Of a stretch of 64,000 bases of DNA, positions 36,181 to 45,802 are shown one piece after another (within the stretch, counting starts at the first letter, position 1; every line of letters starts with the position of its first letter). Origin of the DNA: Leptotrichia massiliensis (GTDB lineage Bacteria > Fusobacteriota > Fusobacteriia > Fusobacteriales > Leptotrichiaceae); assembly GCF_900104625.1 (NCBI RefSeq), contig NZ_FNVZ01000005.1:558001-622000 (forward strand). Reading direction: 5' to 3'. The translations under genes were made by a program, and so were the position numbers. The notes below the pieces were generated by a model. That model saw nothing but the letters and a program-made list of their open reading frames with translations, did not search any database and was not told where the DNA came from.

Positions 36181-37956
36181 TTGAAAACAGGAAGAATAAT
36201 AAAAGTATCTGGACCTCTTGTTGTTGCAGAAGGTATGGAAAATGCCAATGTATATGATGTGGTAAGAGTTTCAGAGAAAAAATTGATAGGTGAAATTATT
36301 GAAATGAGAGGCGATCAGGCTTCTATTCAAGTATATGAAGAAACATCTGGAATTGGTCCAGGAGAAGAGGTTTTTACAACTGGAGAGCCTTTGAGTGTTG
36401 AATTGGGACCTGGACTTATTGAAGCGATGTTTGATGGAATTCAGCGTCCACTAAAGGAATATCAGGAAATAGCAGGAGATTTTTTGGATAAAGGGGTAGA
36501 AGTAAATCCTTTAAATAGAGATAAAAAATGGGAATTTGAGCCTGTTTTATCTACTGGAGCAGAAGTTGAAACTGGAGATATCCTTGGAACTGTTCAGGAA
36601 ACTTCTGTTGTAAGCCATAAAATTATGGTTCCAGCAGGAATTAAAGGAACTTTGAAAACTATTAAAAGTGGAAGCTACACAGTAGTTGATACAATTGCAG
36701 TTATTGAAACAGAAAAAGGTGAATTGGTAGAAGTTCAAATGATGCAAAAATGGCCAGTAAGACGTGGAAGAAAATACAAGCAGAAATTAAATCCAGAAGC
36801 ACCACTAATTACAGGACAAAGAGTAATTGATACATTCTTTCCTGTAACAAAAGGTGGAACGGCATGTGTACCAGGACCTTTTGGATCTGGAAAAACCGTT
36901 GTGCAGCACCAAATGGCTAAATGGGCAGATGCTGAAATTATAGTTTATGTAGGATGCGGAGAGCGTGGAAATGAGATGACAGACGTTCTTATGGAATTTC
37001 CAGAAATAATAGATCCAAAAACAGGACAATCACTAATGAAAAGAACTGTACTTATAGCAAATACTTCAAATATGCCAGTTGCAGCCAGAGAAGCTAGTAT
37101 TTATACTGGAATTACAATTGCAGAATATTTTAGAGATATGGGATACTCTGTTGCAATAATGGCGGATTCCACTTCAAGATGGGCAGAAGCTCTTAGGGAA
37201 ATGTCTGGACGGCTTGAAGAAATGCCAGGAGATGAAGGATACCCAGCGTATCTAGGTTCAAGAGCTGCTGAGTTTTATGAAAGAGCGGGGAAAGTAATTT
37301 GTCTTGGACAAGATGGACGAGAAGGAGCACTTACAGTTATCGGAGCGGTTTCTCCTCCAGGTGGAGATATTTCAGAGCCAGTATCACAAGCAACACTTCG
37401 TATTGTTAAGGTATTCTGGGGATTAGATGCAAATCTAGCGTATAGACGTCACTTCCCAGCAATTAACTGGTTAAATTCATACTCATTGTATCAAGGAAAA
37501 GTTGATAACTGGATGGATCAGAATGTAGGGTCTAAATTTTCTAAAAATAGAGCACGTGCAATTTCATTATTACAAGAAGAAAACAGTCTACAGGAAATAG
37601 TTAGACTGGTTGGTAAGGATACTTTGTCAGAAAAAGATCAGCTTAAACTGGAAATTGCAAAATCGATAAGGGAAGATTACTTGCAGCAAAATGCATTTAT
37701 GGAGTCAGATACTTATACTTCGCTTGAAAAACAGGATAAAATGCTTGATATAGTATTGAAATTCTATGATGAGGGATTAAGAGGACTTGAAAATGGAGCT
37801 TATTTAAATGAAATCGTTGCAATGCCTGTAAGAGAAAGAATCGCAAGAGCAAAATATTTACCTGAGGCAGAGTTAGATAAAATTGAAGAAATAGCAAAAG
37901 AATTGGAAAAAGAAATTGATGAACTTGTAAATAAAGGAGGTGTAGCAAATGCTTAA
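36181..37956 (+). CDS. ntpA: V-type ATPase catalytic subunit A
   Basis: Hydrolyses ATP in the A3B3 head. The 591 residues have the N-terminal barrel ([19 protein letters not shown]), the A-subunit-specific insert (about 115-185), Walker [12 protein letters not shown] (about 235-245), the catalytic Glu in [11 protein letters not shown], and [18 protein letters not shown]. The start is TTG with AAAGGAG seven bases upstream; no ATG is nearby, and the residues from this codon match the family start. It overlaps ntpB by eight bases. Confidence 0.97.
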   Translation: MKTGRIIKVSGPLVVAEGMENANVYDVVRVSEKKLIGEIIEMRGDQASIQVYEETSGIGPGEEVFTTGEPLSVELGPGLIEAMFDGIQRPLKEYQEIAGDFLDKGVEVNPLNRDKKWEFEPVLSTGAEVETGDILGTVQETSVVSHKIMVPAGIKGTLKTIKSGSYTVVDTIAVIETEKGELVEVQMMQKWPVRRGRKYKQKLNPEAPLITGQRVIDTFFPVTKGGTACVPGPFGSGKTVVQHQMAKWADAEIIVYVGCGERGNEMTDVLMEFPEIIDPKTGQSLMKRTVLIANTSNMPVAAREASIYTGITIAEYFRDMGYSVAIMADSTSRWAEALREMSGRLEEMPGDEGYPAYLGSRAAEFYERAGKVICLGQDGREGALTVIGAVSPPGGDISEPVSQATLRIVKVFWGLDANLAYRRHFPAINWLNSYSLYQGKVDNWMDQNVGSKFSKNRARAISLLQEENSLQEIVRLVGKDTLSEKDQLKLEIAKSIREDYLQQNAFMESDTYTSLEKQDKMLDIVLKFYDEGLRGLENGAYLNEIVAMPVRERIARAKYLPEAELDKIEEIAKELEKEIDELVNKGGVANA

Positions 37957-39328
37957 GGAATATAAAACTATCAAGGAAATAGTAGGGCCGTTGATGGTTG
38001 TTGAAGGTGTTGAAGGAATAAAATACGAGGAACTTGTTGAAATTGAAACACAAAACGGTGAGCTTCGTCGTGGACGTGTGCTTGAAGTAAATGGCGATAA
38101 GGCCGTAGTACAGTTATTTGAAAATTCGGCTGGAATTAATTTAAAGGATTCAAAAGTAAGATTTTTGGGTAGACCTTTGTCGCTTGGAGTATCAGAAGAT
38201 ATGATAGGGCGTGTATTTGATGGATTGGGTCGACCAAAAGATAATGGACCAAAAATAATTCCTGAAAAAACATTGGATATAAATGGAACGGCTATAAATC
38301 CAGTTGCACGTGATTATCCGTCAGAATTTATTCAAACGGGAGTTTCTGCGATTGATGGACTAAACACCCTTGTTAGAGGGCAAAAATTACCAATTTTCTC
38401 TGGTTCAGGGCTTCCACATGCAGAATTAGCACTTCAAATCGCAAGACAGGCAAAAGTTTTGGGAACAGATTCAAAATTTGCGGTGGTATTTGGAGCGATT
38501 GGAATCACGTTTGAAGAAGCTCAGACATTTACGGAAGATTTTGTAAAAACAGGAGCAATTGACAGGGCGGTATTATTTATGAACTTGGCTAACGATCCTG
38601 CAATTGAACGTTTGTCTACACCAAAAATGGCACTTACTTGTGCAGAATACTTGGCATTTGAAAAAGGAATGCACGTACTTGTAATCTTGACTGACTTGAC
38701 TAACTATTGTGAAGCATTAAGGGAAGTTTCGGCGGCAAGAAAAGAAGTTCCTGGAAGAAGAGGATACCCTGGATACTTGTATACTGACTTATCCACAATT
38801 TATGAAAGAGCAGGAAGAATTAAAGGGCGTGAAGGATCAATTACGCAAATACCTATTTTAACAATGCCAGAAGATGATAAGACACATCCAATTCCAGATT
38901 TGACTGGATATATTACAGAGGGGCAAATAATCTTGTCAAGAGATTTATACAAACAGAACTTAATGCCTCCAATAAATGTTTTACCATCACTTTCAAGATT
39001 GAAGGATAAAGGAATTGGAAAAGGAAAAACTAGAGAAGATCATGCAGATACAATGAACCAATTATTTGCGGCTTATGCAACTGGTAAGGAAGCTAAGGAG
39101 CTGGCTGTAATCCTAGGGGAATCAGCATTGTCTGAAACTGATAAGGCGTTTGTTAAATTTACAACTGCATTTGAAGAGCAATATGTAGCTCAAGGGTTTG
39201 ACAATAACAGAACTATTGAAGACACTTTAAATTTAGGATGGGATTTACTAAAAATATTACCAAGAACAGAGTTGAAAAGAATTAGAGACGAATATTTGGA
39301 AAAATATTTGCCTGCAGGAGATGAATAG
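37949..39328 (+). CDS. ntpB: V-type ATPase regulatory subunit B
   Basis: Non-catalytic partner of subunit A. The 459 residues show [21 protein letters not shown], the degenerate nucleotide loop [19 protein letters not shown] where Walker A would be, [10 protein letters not shown]-like [14 protein letters not shown], and [19 protein letters not shown] with the arginine finger in PSLSRL. GGAGG lies inside the end of ntpA, so the two are translationally coupled and made in equal amounts. Confidence 0.97.
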   Translation: MLKEYKTIKEIVGPLMVVEGVEGIKYEELVEIETQNGELRRGRVLEVNGDKAVVQLFENSAGINLKDSKVRFLGRPLSLGVSEDMIGRVFDGLGRPKDNGPKIIPEKTLDINGTAINPVARDYPSEFIQTGVSAIDGLNTLVRGQKLPIFSGSGLPHAELALQIARQAKVLGTDSKFAVVFGAIGITFEEAQTFTEDFVKTGAIDRAVLFMNLANDPAIERLSTPKMALTCAEYLAFEKGMHVLVILTDLTNYCEALREVSAARKEVPGRRGYPGYLYTDLSTIYERAGRIKGREGSITQIPILTMPEDDKTHPIPDLTGYITEGQIILSRDLYKQNLMPPINVLPSLSRLKDKGIGKGKTREDHADTMNQLFAAYATGKEAKELAVILGESALSETDKAFVKFTTAFEEQYVAQGFDNNRTIEDTLNLGWDLLKILPRTELKRIRDEYLEKYLPAGDE

Positions 39329-39331
39329 ACT

Positions 39332-39970
39332 ATGGCAAGATTAAATGTAAATCCTACAAGAATGGAGCTGAGCCGTTTAAAAATACGTCTAAAAACTGCT
39401 AAAAGTGGACATAAACTGTTAAAGGACAAGCAAGATGAACTTATGCGTCAATTTATTATTTTAATAAAACAAAATAGAAAATTGCGTGAAGAAGTGGAAG
39501 GAAAATTACAAAATTCATTTAAGGATTTTTTACTTGCAAGAGGAGTAATGTCTGATGAAATGCTTGAAAATGCTATTGCATATTCGGAAGATAAACTTTT
39601 GGCAAATATAAAAACTAAAAATGTAATGAGTGTAATTGTACCAACAATGACTTTTAATAGAGATATGGAAAATGCAGAAGTATCTTATCCTTATGGATAT
39701 GCTCAAACATCTGCTGATTTAGATGATGCTGTTGATGGCTTGAATCGGGTAATGAAAGACTTGCTGGAACTGGCAGAAATCGAAAAGGCATGTCAGCTTA
39801 TGGCAGATGAAGTGGAAAAAACAAGACGGCGTGTAAACGCGCTGGAATATATGACGATTCCACAGCTTGAAGAAACAATCCGTTATATTCAGATGAAACT
39901 TGATGAAAATGAAAGATCAAGCATCACAAGGCTTATGAAAGTTAAGGATATGATGGCTGAAAAAGCATAA
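39332..39970 (+). CDS. ntpD: V-type ATPase subunit D (rotor shaft)
   Basis: Central coiled-coil shaft that couples ATP hydrolysis to ring rotation. The 212 residues start with [35 protein letters not shown], split long helices at both ends (about 8-60 and 130-205) and a [22 protein letters not shown] segment typical of the family. It begins three bases after ntpB. The operon ends here at a strong terminator. Confidence 0.96.
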   Translation: MARLNVNPTRMELSRLKIRLKTAKSGHKLLKDKQDELMRQFIILIKQNRKLREEVEGKLQNSFKDFLLARGVMSDEMLENAIAYSEDKLLANIKTKNVMSVIVPTMTFNRDMENAEVSYPYGYAQTSADLDDAVDGLNRVMKDLLELAEIEKACQLMADEVEKTRRRVNALEYMTIPQLEETIRYIQMKLDENERSSITRLMKVKDMMAEKA

Positions 39971-40000
39971 AATTATAAATTTATTTTCAAATAAAAAAAT

Positions 40001-40028
40001 AGAGTCGCTTAATTGCGGCTCTTTTTAT
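40001..40028. terminator. Bidirectional terminator shared by ntpD and the convergent permease gene
   Basis: AGAGTCGC (40001-40008) pairs with GCGGCTCT (40015-40022) through one T-G pair. A T run follows on the plus strand and an A run precedes it, giving T on the minus strand. Its right arm lies inside the last codons and stop of the permease gene. Confidence 0.88.
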
Positions 40029-41157
40029 TTTCTTTATGTATTTTGTTTTGAATATTGTCAGAGGAATCACTAAAAATATCCCTAAAAAATCCAACTTCCA
40101 ATTCTCTTGAAAATACATTTTTTAAAATAATCATTACAACAGGTCCTATTAGAAATCCAATTACTCCAAAAATTTTAAAACCTGAATACATTGAAATCAG
40201 TGTGATTAATGGATGAACTCCCAAGTTTTGACTTACCAATTTTGGCTCTAGCATTTGTCTCACTGATAAAACAAATAGATAGATTATTATTAACATAATT
40301 CCTAATTTAATATCACCTAAAGCAAAAGAAATTATAGCCCATGGGATTAAAATTGTCCCTGCTCCTAAAATTGGTAAAGCATCGATTAGACAAATTATAA
40401 TTGACATTAGTAAAGGATAAGGAACGTTTAATTTTAGGAATGATAACAAGTTTAACCATATTAAAAGTTCAAAAAAACAAATTGTCATTAAGATAATCTG
40501 AGCTTTTATATAAGAGCCAAGAACCGTAAACATGTCTGTTTTAATATTAAAAACCTTATCCAGCCAAGATTTTGGCAACTGTTGTTCTAAAAAAGCTACA
40601 ATTTTATCTCTGTCAAGACTTATGAAAAAAGTTGCTAAAATTGTTATACAAATATATAAAATCAACGTTGGAATAGAAGTAATGAAATTTATCAATCCTT
40701 TTATAAATATTCCAAGCCGTGCAGAACCTGATGAAATAAAGCTGTTTATAGTATCATTTACCTGTCTTGTAAAACCTGAGGGGAAATTTCCTAAGTAAGT
40801 ATCGATTTTTGTCATATTGTCAGACCATAGTTTTTGTGCCATCTCGCTGTAATTGTTAAGATTTTGTGATAATTTGTAGATTTCACTTATTAACTTTAAT
40901 GACCCCCATCCAATTGCTCCAAAAAATATAATTAAAAATGTTACAATGGAAATTATTGTTGAAAGTTTTTTTGATAATTTCAATTTTTTTTCTAAAAATC
41001 TTGTAAATGGACGTGTTAAGATTGACAAAAATAATGCTATTGTGAATGGAAATAAAAATATTCCTAGCTTAAAAGCTATAAACACCACTAGCAAAATTAA
41101 AGCAATATATACAAGAAAATATAATTTTTTGAAGTCAAAATTTTTGTAACTTGCCAT
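40009..41157 (-). CDS. AI-2E (PerM/YdbO-type) family permease
   Basis: Polytopic membrane protein of 382 residues with about eight spans. It has a short N-terminal hairpin pair (about 12-48), a span at about 62-84, a soluble loop (about 90-145), then spans grouped in the C-terminal half. The GAGTILIPWAIISFALGDIKLGIMLIIIYLFV region and the QMLEPKLVSQNLGVHPLITLISMYSGFKIFG block (quoted in part) are hallmarks. Members include autoinducer-2 exporters and Na+/H+ antiporters, so the substrate is open. The last codons form an arm of the shared terminator. Confidence 0.88.
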   Translation of the reverse strand: MASYKNFDFKKLYFLVYIALILLVVFIAFKLGIFLFPFTIALFLSILTRPFTRFLEKKLKLSKKLSTIISIVTFLIIFFGAIGWGSLKLISEIYKLSQNLNNYSEMAQKLWSDNMTKIDTYLGNFPSGFTRQVNDTINSFISSGSARLGIFIKGLINFITSIPTLILYICITILATFFISLDRDKIVAFLEQQLPKSWLDKVFNIKTDMFTVLGSYIKAQIILMTICFFELLIWLNLLSFLKLNVPYPLLMSIIICLIDALPILGAGTILIPWAIISFALGDIKLGIMLIIIYLFVLSVRQMLEPKLVSQNLGVHPLITLISMYSGFKIFGVIGFLIGPVVMIILKNVFSRELEVGFFRDIFSDSSDNIQNKIHKENKKSRN

Positions 41158-41202
41158 AATAAAATACTCCTTTTCTTAACCTGATAATTTATTTTATAGA
41201 TT

Positions 41203-41231
41203 ATTATATAATAAATGTGTGAAATTGTAAA
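41203..41231 (-). promoter_or_regulatory. Promoter of the AI-2E-family permease (minus strand)
   Basis: Minus strand TTTACA (41231-41226), 17 bases, TATAAT (41208-41203). Confidence 0.65.
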
Positions 41232-41475
41232 TCTATATTTTCAATAGAATGTATGTTGAATTTTAAAGTATAAATTTAACAACTTGCGAGATAAGATTAA
41301 ATAATTAAAAATGCTAAATATAAAATCAAAGATTATTTCACTAATAAAATAGTAATTTTTTAAAATATTTGTAATTATAAAAAATATTTTAGAAAAAAAA
41401 GCCGTATTTTCAGTATTTATAAGAGGATTTAAAGAATGAAATTAAAAATTTTAAAAAAAGATTTACGTATAGGTA

Positions 41476-41503
41476 TTGACAATAGAAAAAATTAAGGTAT
41501 ACT
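41476..41503 (+). promoter_or_regulatory. malK promoter
   Basis: Perfect TTGACA (41476-41481), 16 bases, TATACT (41498-41503), 51 bases before ATG. Confidence 0.75.
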
Positions 41504-41554
41504 TAGAACATAAAGGATAAAAAAAGTATTATTTAAGTTTTAGGAGGAGTATTA

Positions 41555-42655
41555 ATGTCAAGAGTGGTATTAAAAAAAGTTGAAAAGCAATATCCAAACG
41601 GCTTTAAAGCTGTTCACGGCATAGACTTAGACATAGAAGATGGCGAGTTTATGGTATTTGTAGGGCCGTCAGGATGTGCAAAATCAACTACACTAAGAAT
41701 GGTAGCAGGGCTTGAAGAAATAACTGGTGGAGAAATATATATAGGTGACAGGCTAGTAAATGACGTTCCACCAAAGGATAGAGGAATAGCCATGGTATTT
41801 CAAAATTATGCTTTGTATCCTCATATGACAGTTTATGAAAATATGGCATTTGGACTAAAATTGAAAAAAACACCAAAAGATGAAATTGACAGAAGAGTAC
41901 GAGAAGCGGCAGAAAAACTTGAGATAACAGATCTTTTGGACAGAAAGCCTAAAGAAATGTCAGGAGGACAAAGACAAAGGGTTGCACTTGGAAGAGCGCT
42001 TGTGAGAGAACCAGAAGTATTTTTGTTTGATGAACCGTTATCAAACCTGGATGCTAAATTAAGAGTTTCAATGCGTGTAAGAATAGCACAGCTTCATAAG
42101 GAACTTAAAACAACGATGATATATGTTACTCACGATCAGGTTGAAGCAATGACTATGGGTGACAGAATTACAGTATTAAAATCTGGACGAATAATGCAGG
42201 TTGATACACCTTTAAATCTATATCATTATCCTGCTAATAAGTTTGTAGCTGGATTTATTGGATCCCCTACTATGAATCTTATAGATGGTGAATTAGTGGA
42301 AAGAGAAGGAAAAGTCTACATCGATTTAAATGGAACACAAATTGAAATTGCAAGTGAGAAAGCTGAAAAATTGAAAAACCATATTGGAAAGAAAGTTGTA
42401 TTTGGAATACGGCCTGAAAATATAACAGTTTCTGAAGTAGAGGACAGTTTTTCAAAAGAGGGAGAAATAAATGTTGTAGAACAAATGGGAAATGAAGAAT
42501 ATATTTATTTTTCACTTAATGATCAGCAATTTACTTGTAGACTAAATTCAAATTTTACGCAAATTAAAAGTAGCAAAACGAAAAAAATATTTAGATTTGA
42601 TACTTCAAAAGCACACATATTTGATGCACAAACAGAAGAAAACATAAGTTTATAA
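41555..42655 (+). CDS. malK: Sugar ABC transporter ATPase, MalK/MsmK/UgpC type
   Basis: Energises a sugar importer, most likely the MalFG permease encoded downstream. The 366 residues have the ATPase domain (Q-loop FQNYALYPHMTV, signature MSGGQRQRVALGRA, Walker B FLFDEPLSNLDAKLR, H-loop YVTHDQ) and the C-terminal TOBE regulatory domain (from about 235). Walker A reads GPSGCAKST; the usual Gly before Lys is Ala, confirmed as codon GCA. The same type of ATPase can serve several importers, which fits its own promoter and its separation from malF. AGGAGG precedes ATG. Confidence 0.94.
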   Translation: MSRVVLKKVEKQYPNGFKAVHGIDLDIEDGEFMVFVGPSGCAKSTTLRMVAGLEEITGGEIYIGDRLVNDVPPKDRGIAMVFQNYALYPHMTVYENMAFGLKLKKTPKDEIDRRVREAAEKLEITDLLDRKPKEMSGGQRQRVALGRALVREPEVFLFDEPLSNLDAKLRVSMRVRIAQLHKELKTTMIYVTHDQVEAMTMGDRITVLKSGRIMQVDTPLNLYHYPANKFVAGFIGSPTMNLIDGELVEREGKVYIDLNGTQIEIASEKAEKLKNHIGKKVVFGIRPENITVSEVEDSFSKEGEINVVEQMGNEEYIYFSLNDQQFTCRLNSNFTQIKSSKTKKIFRFDTSKAHIFDAQTEENISL

Positions 42656-42959
42656 AATACTGGTTAACACAATTTATTTATAAATTAAAATATTGTAACT
42701 GCTTTATTTAATTTTAAAATAATTAGATTTTTGCAGAAGTTAACGTATATAATAAACTAAAATAAATAGCTAACAAAAAGTTAATTTACTAAAAGGAATA
42801 GGATTTTAACATTTTAAGAAAAACAAACGTGTTGAACTTCAATAAATAATTTTAACAAATAAAAAATATAAATTAACAATTCACAACAATCTAAATTTAT
42901 TTTGTAAATTAACTTTAAATTTAATAAATATAAAATAAAAATTTTTGGAGGATTTTATC
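42656..42959. other. Gap between malK and the maltoporin gene
   Basis: About 300 very AT-rich bases. I see no gene, no clear terminator after malK and only poor promoter matches (for example TTGTAA near 42902). A short AACTGCTTTA word near 42703 recalls the dispersed repeat but is too short to count. Confidence 0.45.
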
Positions 42960-44330
42960 ATGAAAAAGAAATTACTTTTAGCACTAACAGCATTTTTATT
43001 GGCATGCTCATTTGTAAATGCCGAATCATTGGAAGAAAGAGTTGAAAGACTTGAAAGAGAATTAAGAGAAACTAAACAGGAATTAACAAAACAAATAGCT
43101 GAAAAACAAGTACCAGCACCAGCTCCTGCACCAGCATTCAGTATGGCAAGTTTAACTGATGGATTTGAATTTCATGGTTATGGGAGAGCAGGACTTCTTA
43201 TAGATCAACAAGGTGAAAAAGGATCTGCTTTCAAAGTGCAAGATGAAGGATTTGCAAAAAAATATAGACTTGGTAATGAAGATGATACATATGCAGAAAT
43301 GGAATTAGTGAAAAAATTTGATGTAAACGGAGCACAAGGATCAGTACATTTTATGTTTTCAACAAAAGCAGGTTCAGGAAACGACTATAAAACATGGTCT
43401 TCAGCAAATCCAAATGATCCAGGTTCTGAAAATGATTCATTTAAAACTAGACAATTTTATGTTGATATAACACCAAATGGTGGAGCAACATATTGGGCTG
43501 GGAAAAGATATTATGCTAGAGAAGACATTCATATAAATGATTATTATATTAAAGACTTCTCAGGAACAGGAGCAGGGGTTCAAAACATAAAACTTGGTTC
43601 AGGGACAGCTGATGTTGCAGTAATAGCAACAGATCCTGGAAAACATCCTGAATATACACTTCACACTAAATATTCAGTAGGTTCTTGGGCATTTGAATTA
43701 GCAGGACATACAATGAGATCAGATTCTACTGACAGAGATATAGCTGAATGGGGGACACAAGCTGCAATTACTTATAGCTTACCAGGATTCTATGGATTTA
43801 AAGATAATGGATTTTCTAAAATTGTATTGCAAGGTGGGGTAGGACTTGGTTCTGCAAGTGGACTTGGAAGTGCTACTTCGTGGGGAGACAGTAGAAAAGA
43901 TGCTGTGTCTGTAAACTTAATCACATATGGACAAGCAAATCTTTCAGACAGATGGCAAATTATGCCTGAATTAGGGTACAGATATGACAAAAACTTCTGG
44001 GGAACAAAAGACCAAAGACAACAATGGGTAACAGCAGGAGTAAGAGTTGCTAATCCAATAACAAGTCATTTTGCTATGCAATATGAAACAGGAATTGACT
44101 ATGTAAAAGTTCGTAAAGGACAAACAAACTATGATAGCGGACTATTCAAATTAACAGTAGCACCTACTTTGAAACTTGATACAGGAAACTTCTGGGGACG
44201 TCCTGAAATTAGAGCATTTGTAACTTATGGACATGGTTTTGGAGATAAGAAAATCATAAGAACAGACTTAGATGGTAAAGGACATAATAAAGGAGTATTG
44301 TTTGGAGTTCAAACAGAAGTTTGGTTCTAA
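42960..44330 (+). CDS. Maltoporin-like outer membrane porin (LamB family)
   Basis: Predicted 456-residue precursor of a sugar-specific outer membrane barrel. Signal peptide about 1-21 (cut after FVNA), then a short coiled coil (ESLEERVERLERELRETK), an Ala/Pro linker (PAPAPAPA), and a LamB-like domain from about 50 (FEFHGYGRAGLL, ATYWAGKRYYAREDIHINDYYI, YAREDIH being typical). It ends in VWF, the C-terminal aromatic signal for barrel assembly. The frame extends to a TTG at 42945 inside the GGAGG site, so ATG 42960 is used. The maltodextrin binding protein follows 41 bases later. Confidence 0.92.
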   Translation: MKKKLLLALTAFLLACSFVNAESLEERVERLERELRETKQELTKQIAEKQVPAPAPAPAFSMASLTDGFEFHGYGRAGLLIDQQGEKGSAFKVQDEGFAKKYRLGNEDDTYAEMELVKKFDVNGAQGSVHFMFSTKAGSGNDYKTWSSANPNDPGSENDSFKTRQFYVDITPNGGATYWAGKRYYAREDIHINDYYIKDFSGTGAGVQNIKLGSGTADVAVIATDPGKHPEYTLHTKYSVGSWAFELAGHTMRSDSTDRDIAEWGTQAAITYSLPGFYGFKDNGFSKIVLQGGVGLGSASGLGSATSWGDSRKDAVSVNLITYGQANLSDRWQIMPELGYRYDKNFWGTKDQRQQWVTAGVRVANPITSHFAMQYETGIDYVKVRKGQTNYDSGLFKLTVAPTLKLDTGNFWGRPEIRAFVTYGHGFGDKKIIRTDLDGKGHNKGVLFGVQTEVWF

Positions 44331-44371
44331 TAAAAAATTATTGATTTAAAAACAAATTGGAGGATATAAAA

Positions 44372-45628
44372 ATGAAAAAGATATTTTTAATTATTTCAGC
44401 TATGATGATTTTACTTTCTTGTGGAAAAAAAGAAGCTGAAAAAACAGATGGAGGCGGACAAGCTGCACCAGCGACAGAAATAAAACCAGAAAATGGAGCT
44501 ACTTTAAAAGTTTGGGAATCTAAAGGAAAAGAAGCAGATTGGATAAAATATGTAGCTGAAGAATTTGAAAAAAAATATAATGTAAAAGTAACTTATGAAA
44601 ATGTAGAAGCACCAGATGTAGTAAAAAAATTACAAACTGAAGGAAAAACAGATTCTGGAGCTGCTGACTTGGTAGTTTTCCCGCATGATAATATAGGAAC
44701 AGCTGCAAGTGCAGGGTTGTTATTCACATTGGATGATGTACCTGAATTGGTAAATAAAGTGGAACAAGATTTTTATCCAGGAGCTGTAAGTGGATCTAAA
44801 GCAATGGACAACAAACACTATGGTGTACCTTTAGCAATGGAAACTTATGCATTGTTCTATAATAAAGACTTATTACCAACAGCACCTGATTCATTTGAAA
44901 AATTAATTGAAGCTACAAAATCATTGACTAATAAAGGTGCACAAAAATTTGGAATTTTATTTGAACCAGCGAATTTCTATTTTTCTTACGCATTCCTTTC
45001 AGCTGACGGAGGTTATGTGTTTAAAAATGGAACAGATGTTAACGATATGGGACTTAATAATGATGGTGCTGTAAAAGGACTTGAAGCAATGTTAAAATTA
45101 AAAGAAATTTCTGCTGATAAAGCTGAAGATGTAAATGGAAATGTTATAAAAGCATTATTTAATGAAGGAAAAGTTGCAGCAGTGATAAATGGACCTTGGT
45201 TCTTGAGTGATTTAAAAGATTCTAAAGTAAAATACGGTGTAGTACCATTACCTACAATTAATGGTAAAAAACCTAAATCATTCTCAGGTGTAAGAATATT
45301 AGGAATTAATTCTACTACTAAATATCCACAAGCAGCAGTGTTATTCTTACAATTTGCTTCTTCAAAAGAAATGCTTCAAAAAAGATTTGAAATGACAGGG
45401 CAAATTCCTCCATTAAAAACTTTTGAACCAACTGATGATATTTCAAAAGCATTCTTAGCACAAATTTCAGTTGCTGAACCAATGCCATCAGTACCTGAAA
45501 TGGGAGCAGTATGGACACCAATGGGAGCTGCTTTAGGAGATGCTTGGGCAGGAAAAGCACAACCAAAAGTTGCACTTGATAACGCTGTAAAAGCAATTAA
45601 AGACCAAGTTGCAGCAACAAAAAAATAA
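44372..45628 (+). CDS. Maltodextrin ABC transporter substrate-binding lipoprotein (MalE type)
   Basis: Captures maltodextrins for MalFG. The 418 residues begin with a lipoprotein signal (MILLSC, lipid-modified Cys17), a flexible linker rich in Ala, Gly and Glu (about 18-42), then a family 1 sugar-binding fold (LKVWESKGKEADWIKYVAEEFEKKY split here, DLVVFPHDNIGTAASAGLL, YGVPLAMETYALFYNKDL, AVINGPWFLSDLK). A membrane-anchored binding protein is usual in Gram-positive bacteria, less so in diderms. TTG 44357 is part of the Shine-Dalgarno region and is rejected. A strong hairpin follows the gene. Confidence 0.93.
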   Translation: MKKIFLIISAMMILLSCGKKEAEKTDGGGQAAPATEIKPENGATLKVWESKGKEADWIKYVAEEFEKKYNVKVTYENVEAPDVVKKLQTEGKTDSGAADLVVFPHDNIGTAASAGLLFTLDDVPELVNKVEQDFYPGAVSGSKAMDNKHYGVPLAMETYALFYNKDLLPTAPDSFEKLIEATKSLTNKGAQKFGILFEPANFYFSYAFLSADGGYVFKNGTDVNDMGLNNDGAVKGLEAMLKLKEISADKAEDVNGNVIKALFNEGKVAAVINGPWFLSDLKDSKVKYGVVPLPTINGKKPKSFSGVRILGINSTTKYPQAAVLFLQFASSKEMLQKRFEMTGQIPPLKTFEPTDDISKAFLAQISVAEPMPSVPEMGAVWTPMGAALGDAWAGKAQPKVALDNAVKAIKDQVAATKK

Positions 45629-45677
45629 AATAATAAATTAAAAAACTTTTTAGTTAGAGATTTAATAAACAATATAT

Positions 45678-45721
45678 AGTCAAACTGCTTTTTGAACTTT
45701 AAGATAAGAAGTAGTTTGGCT
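45678..45721 (+). other. Hairpin between the binding-protein gene and malF
   Basis: A 13-pair stem, AGTCAAACTGCTT (45678-45690) with AAGTAGTTTGGCT (45709-45721), two G-U/T-G type pairs. It is followed by AAAATAATTTTATT rather than a pure T run. The place, after the binding protein and before the permeases, fits a partial terminator or mRNA stabiliser that keeps binding protein levels above permease levels. The left arm resembles the dispersed repeat (CAAACTGCTTT). Confidence 0.7.
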
Positions 45722-45802
45722 AAAATAATTTTATTATTTAAAATTTTTGTATGATTTTAAGATATTTAGACACAAAATAAATATAGAAAGTGTGGAAGTA
45801 AA

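Larger units (their letters stand above)
41158..41554. other. Divergent regulatory gap between the permease and malK
   Basis: Nearly 400 AT-rich bases with no convincing gene. It contains the permease promoter (41203-41231, minus) and the malK promoter (41476-41503, plus). Between them I see nothing that I can name; a 19-codon frame at 41436-41495 overlaps the malK promoter and is rejected. Confidence 0.6.

Noticed and set aside
41436-41495. 19-codon frame (MKLKILKKDL...) before malK
   Set aside because: It covers the TTGACA of the malK promoter and has a poor ribosome site.
42696-42780. Possible further copy of the dispersed repeat
   Set aside because: Only about ten bases (AACTGCTTTA) match; the rest does not align.
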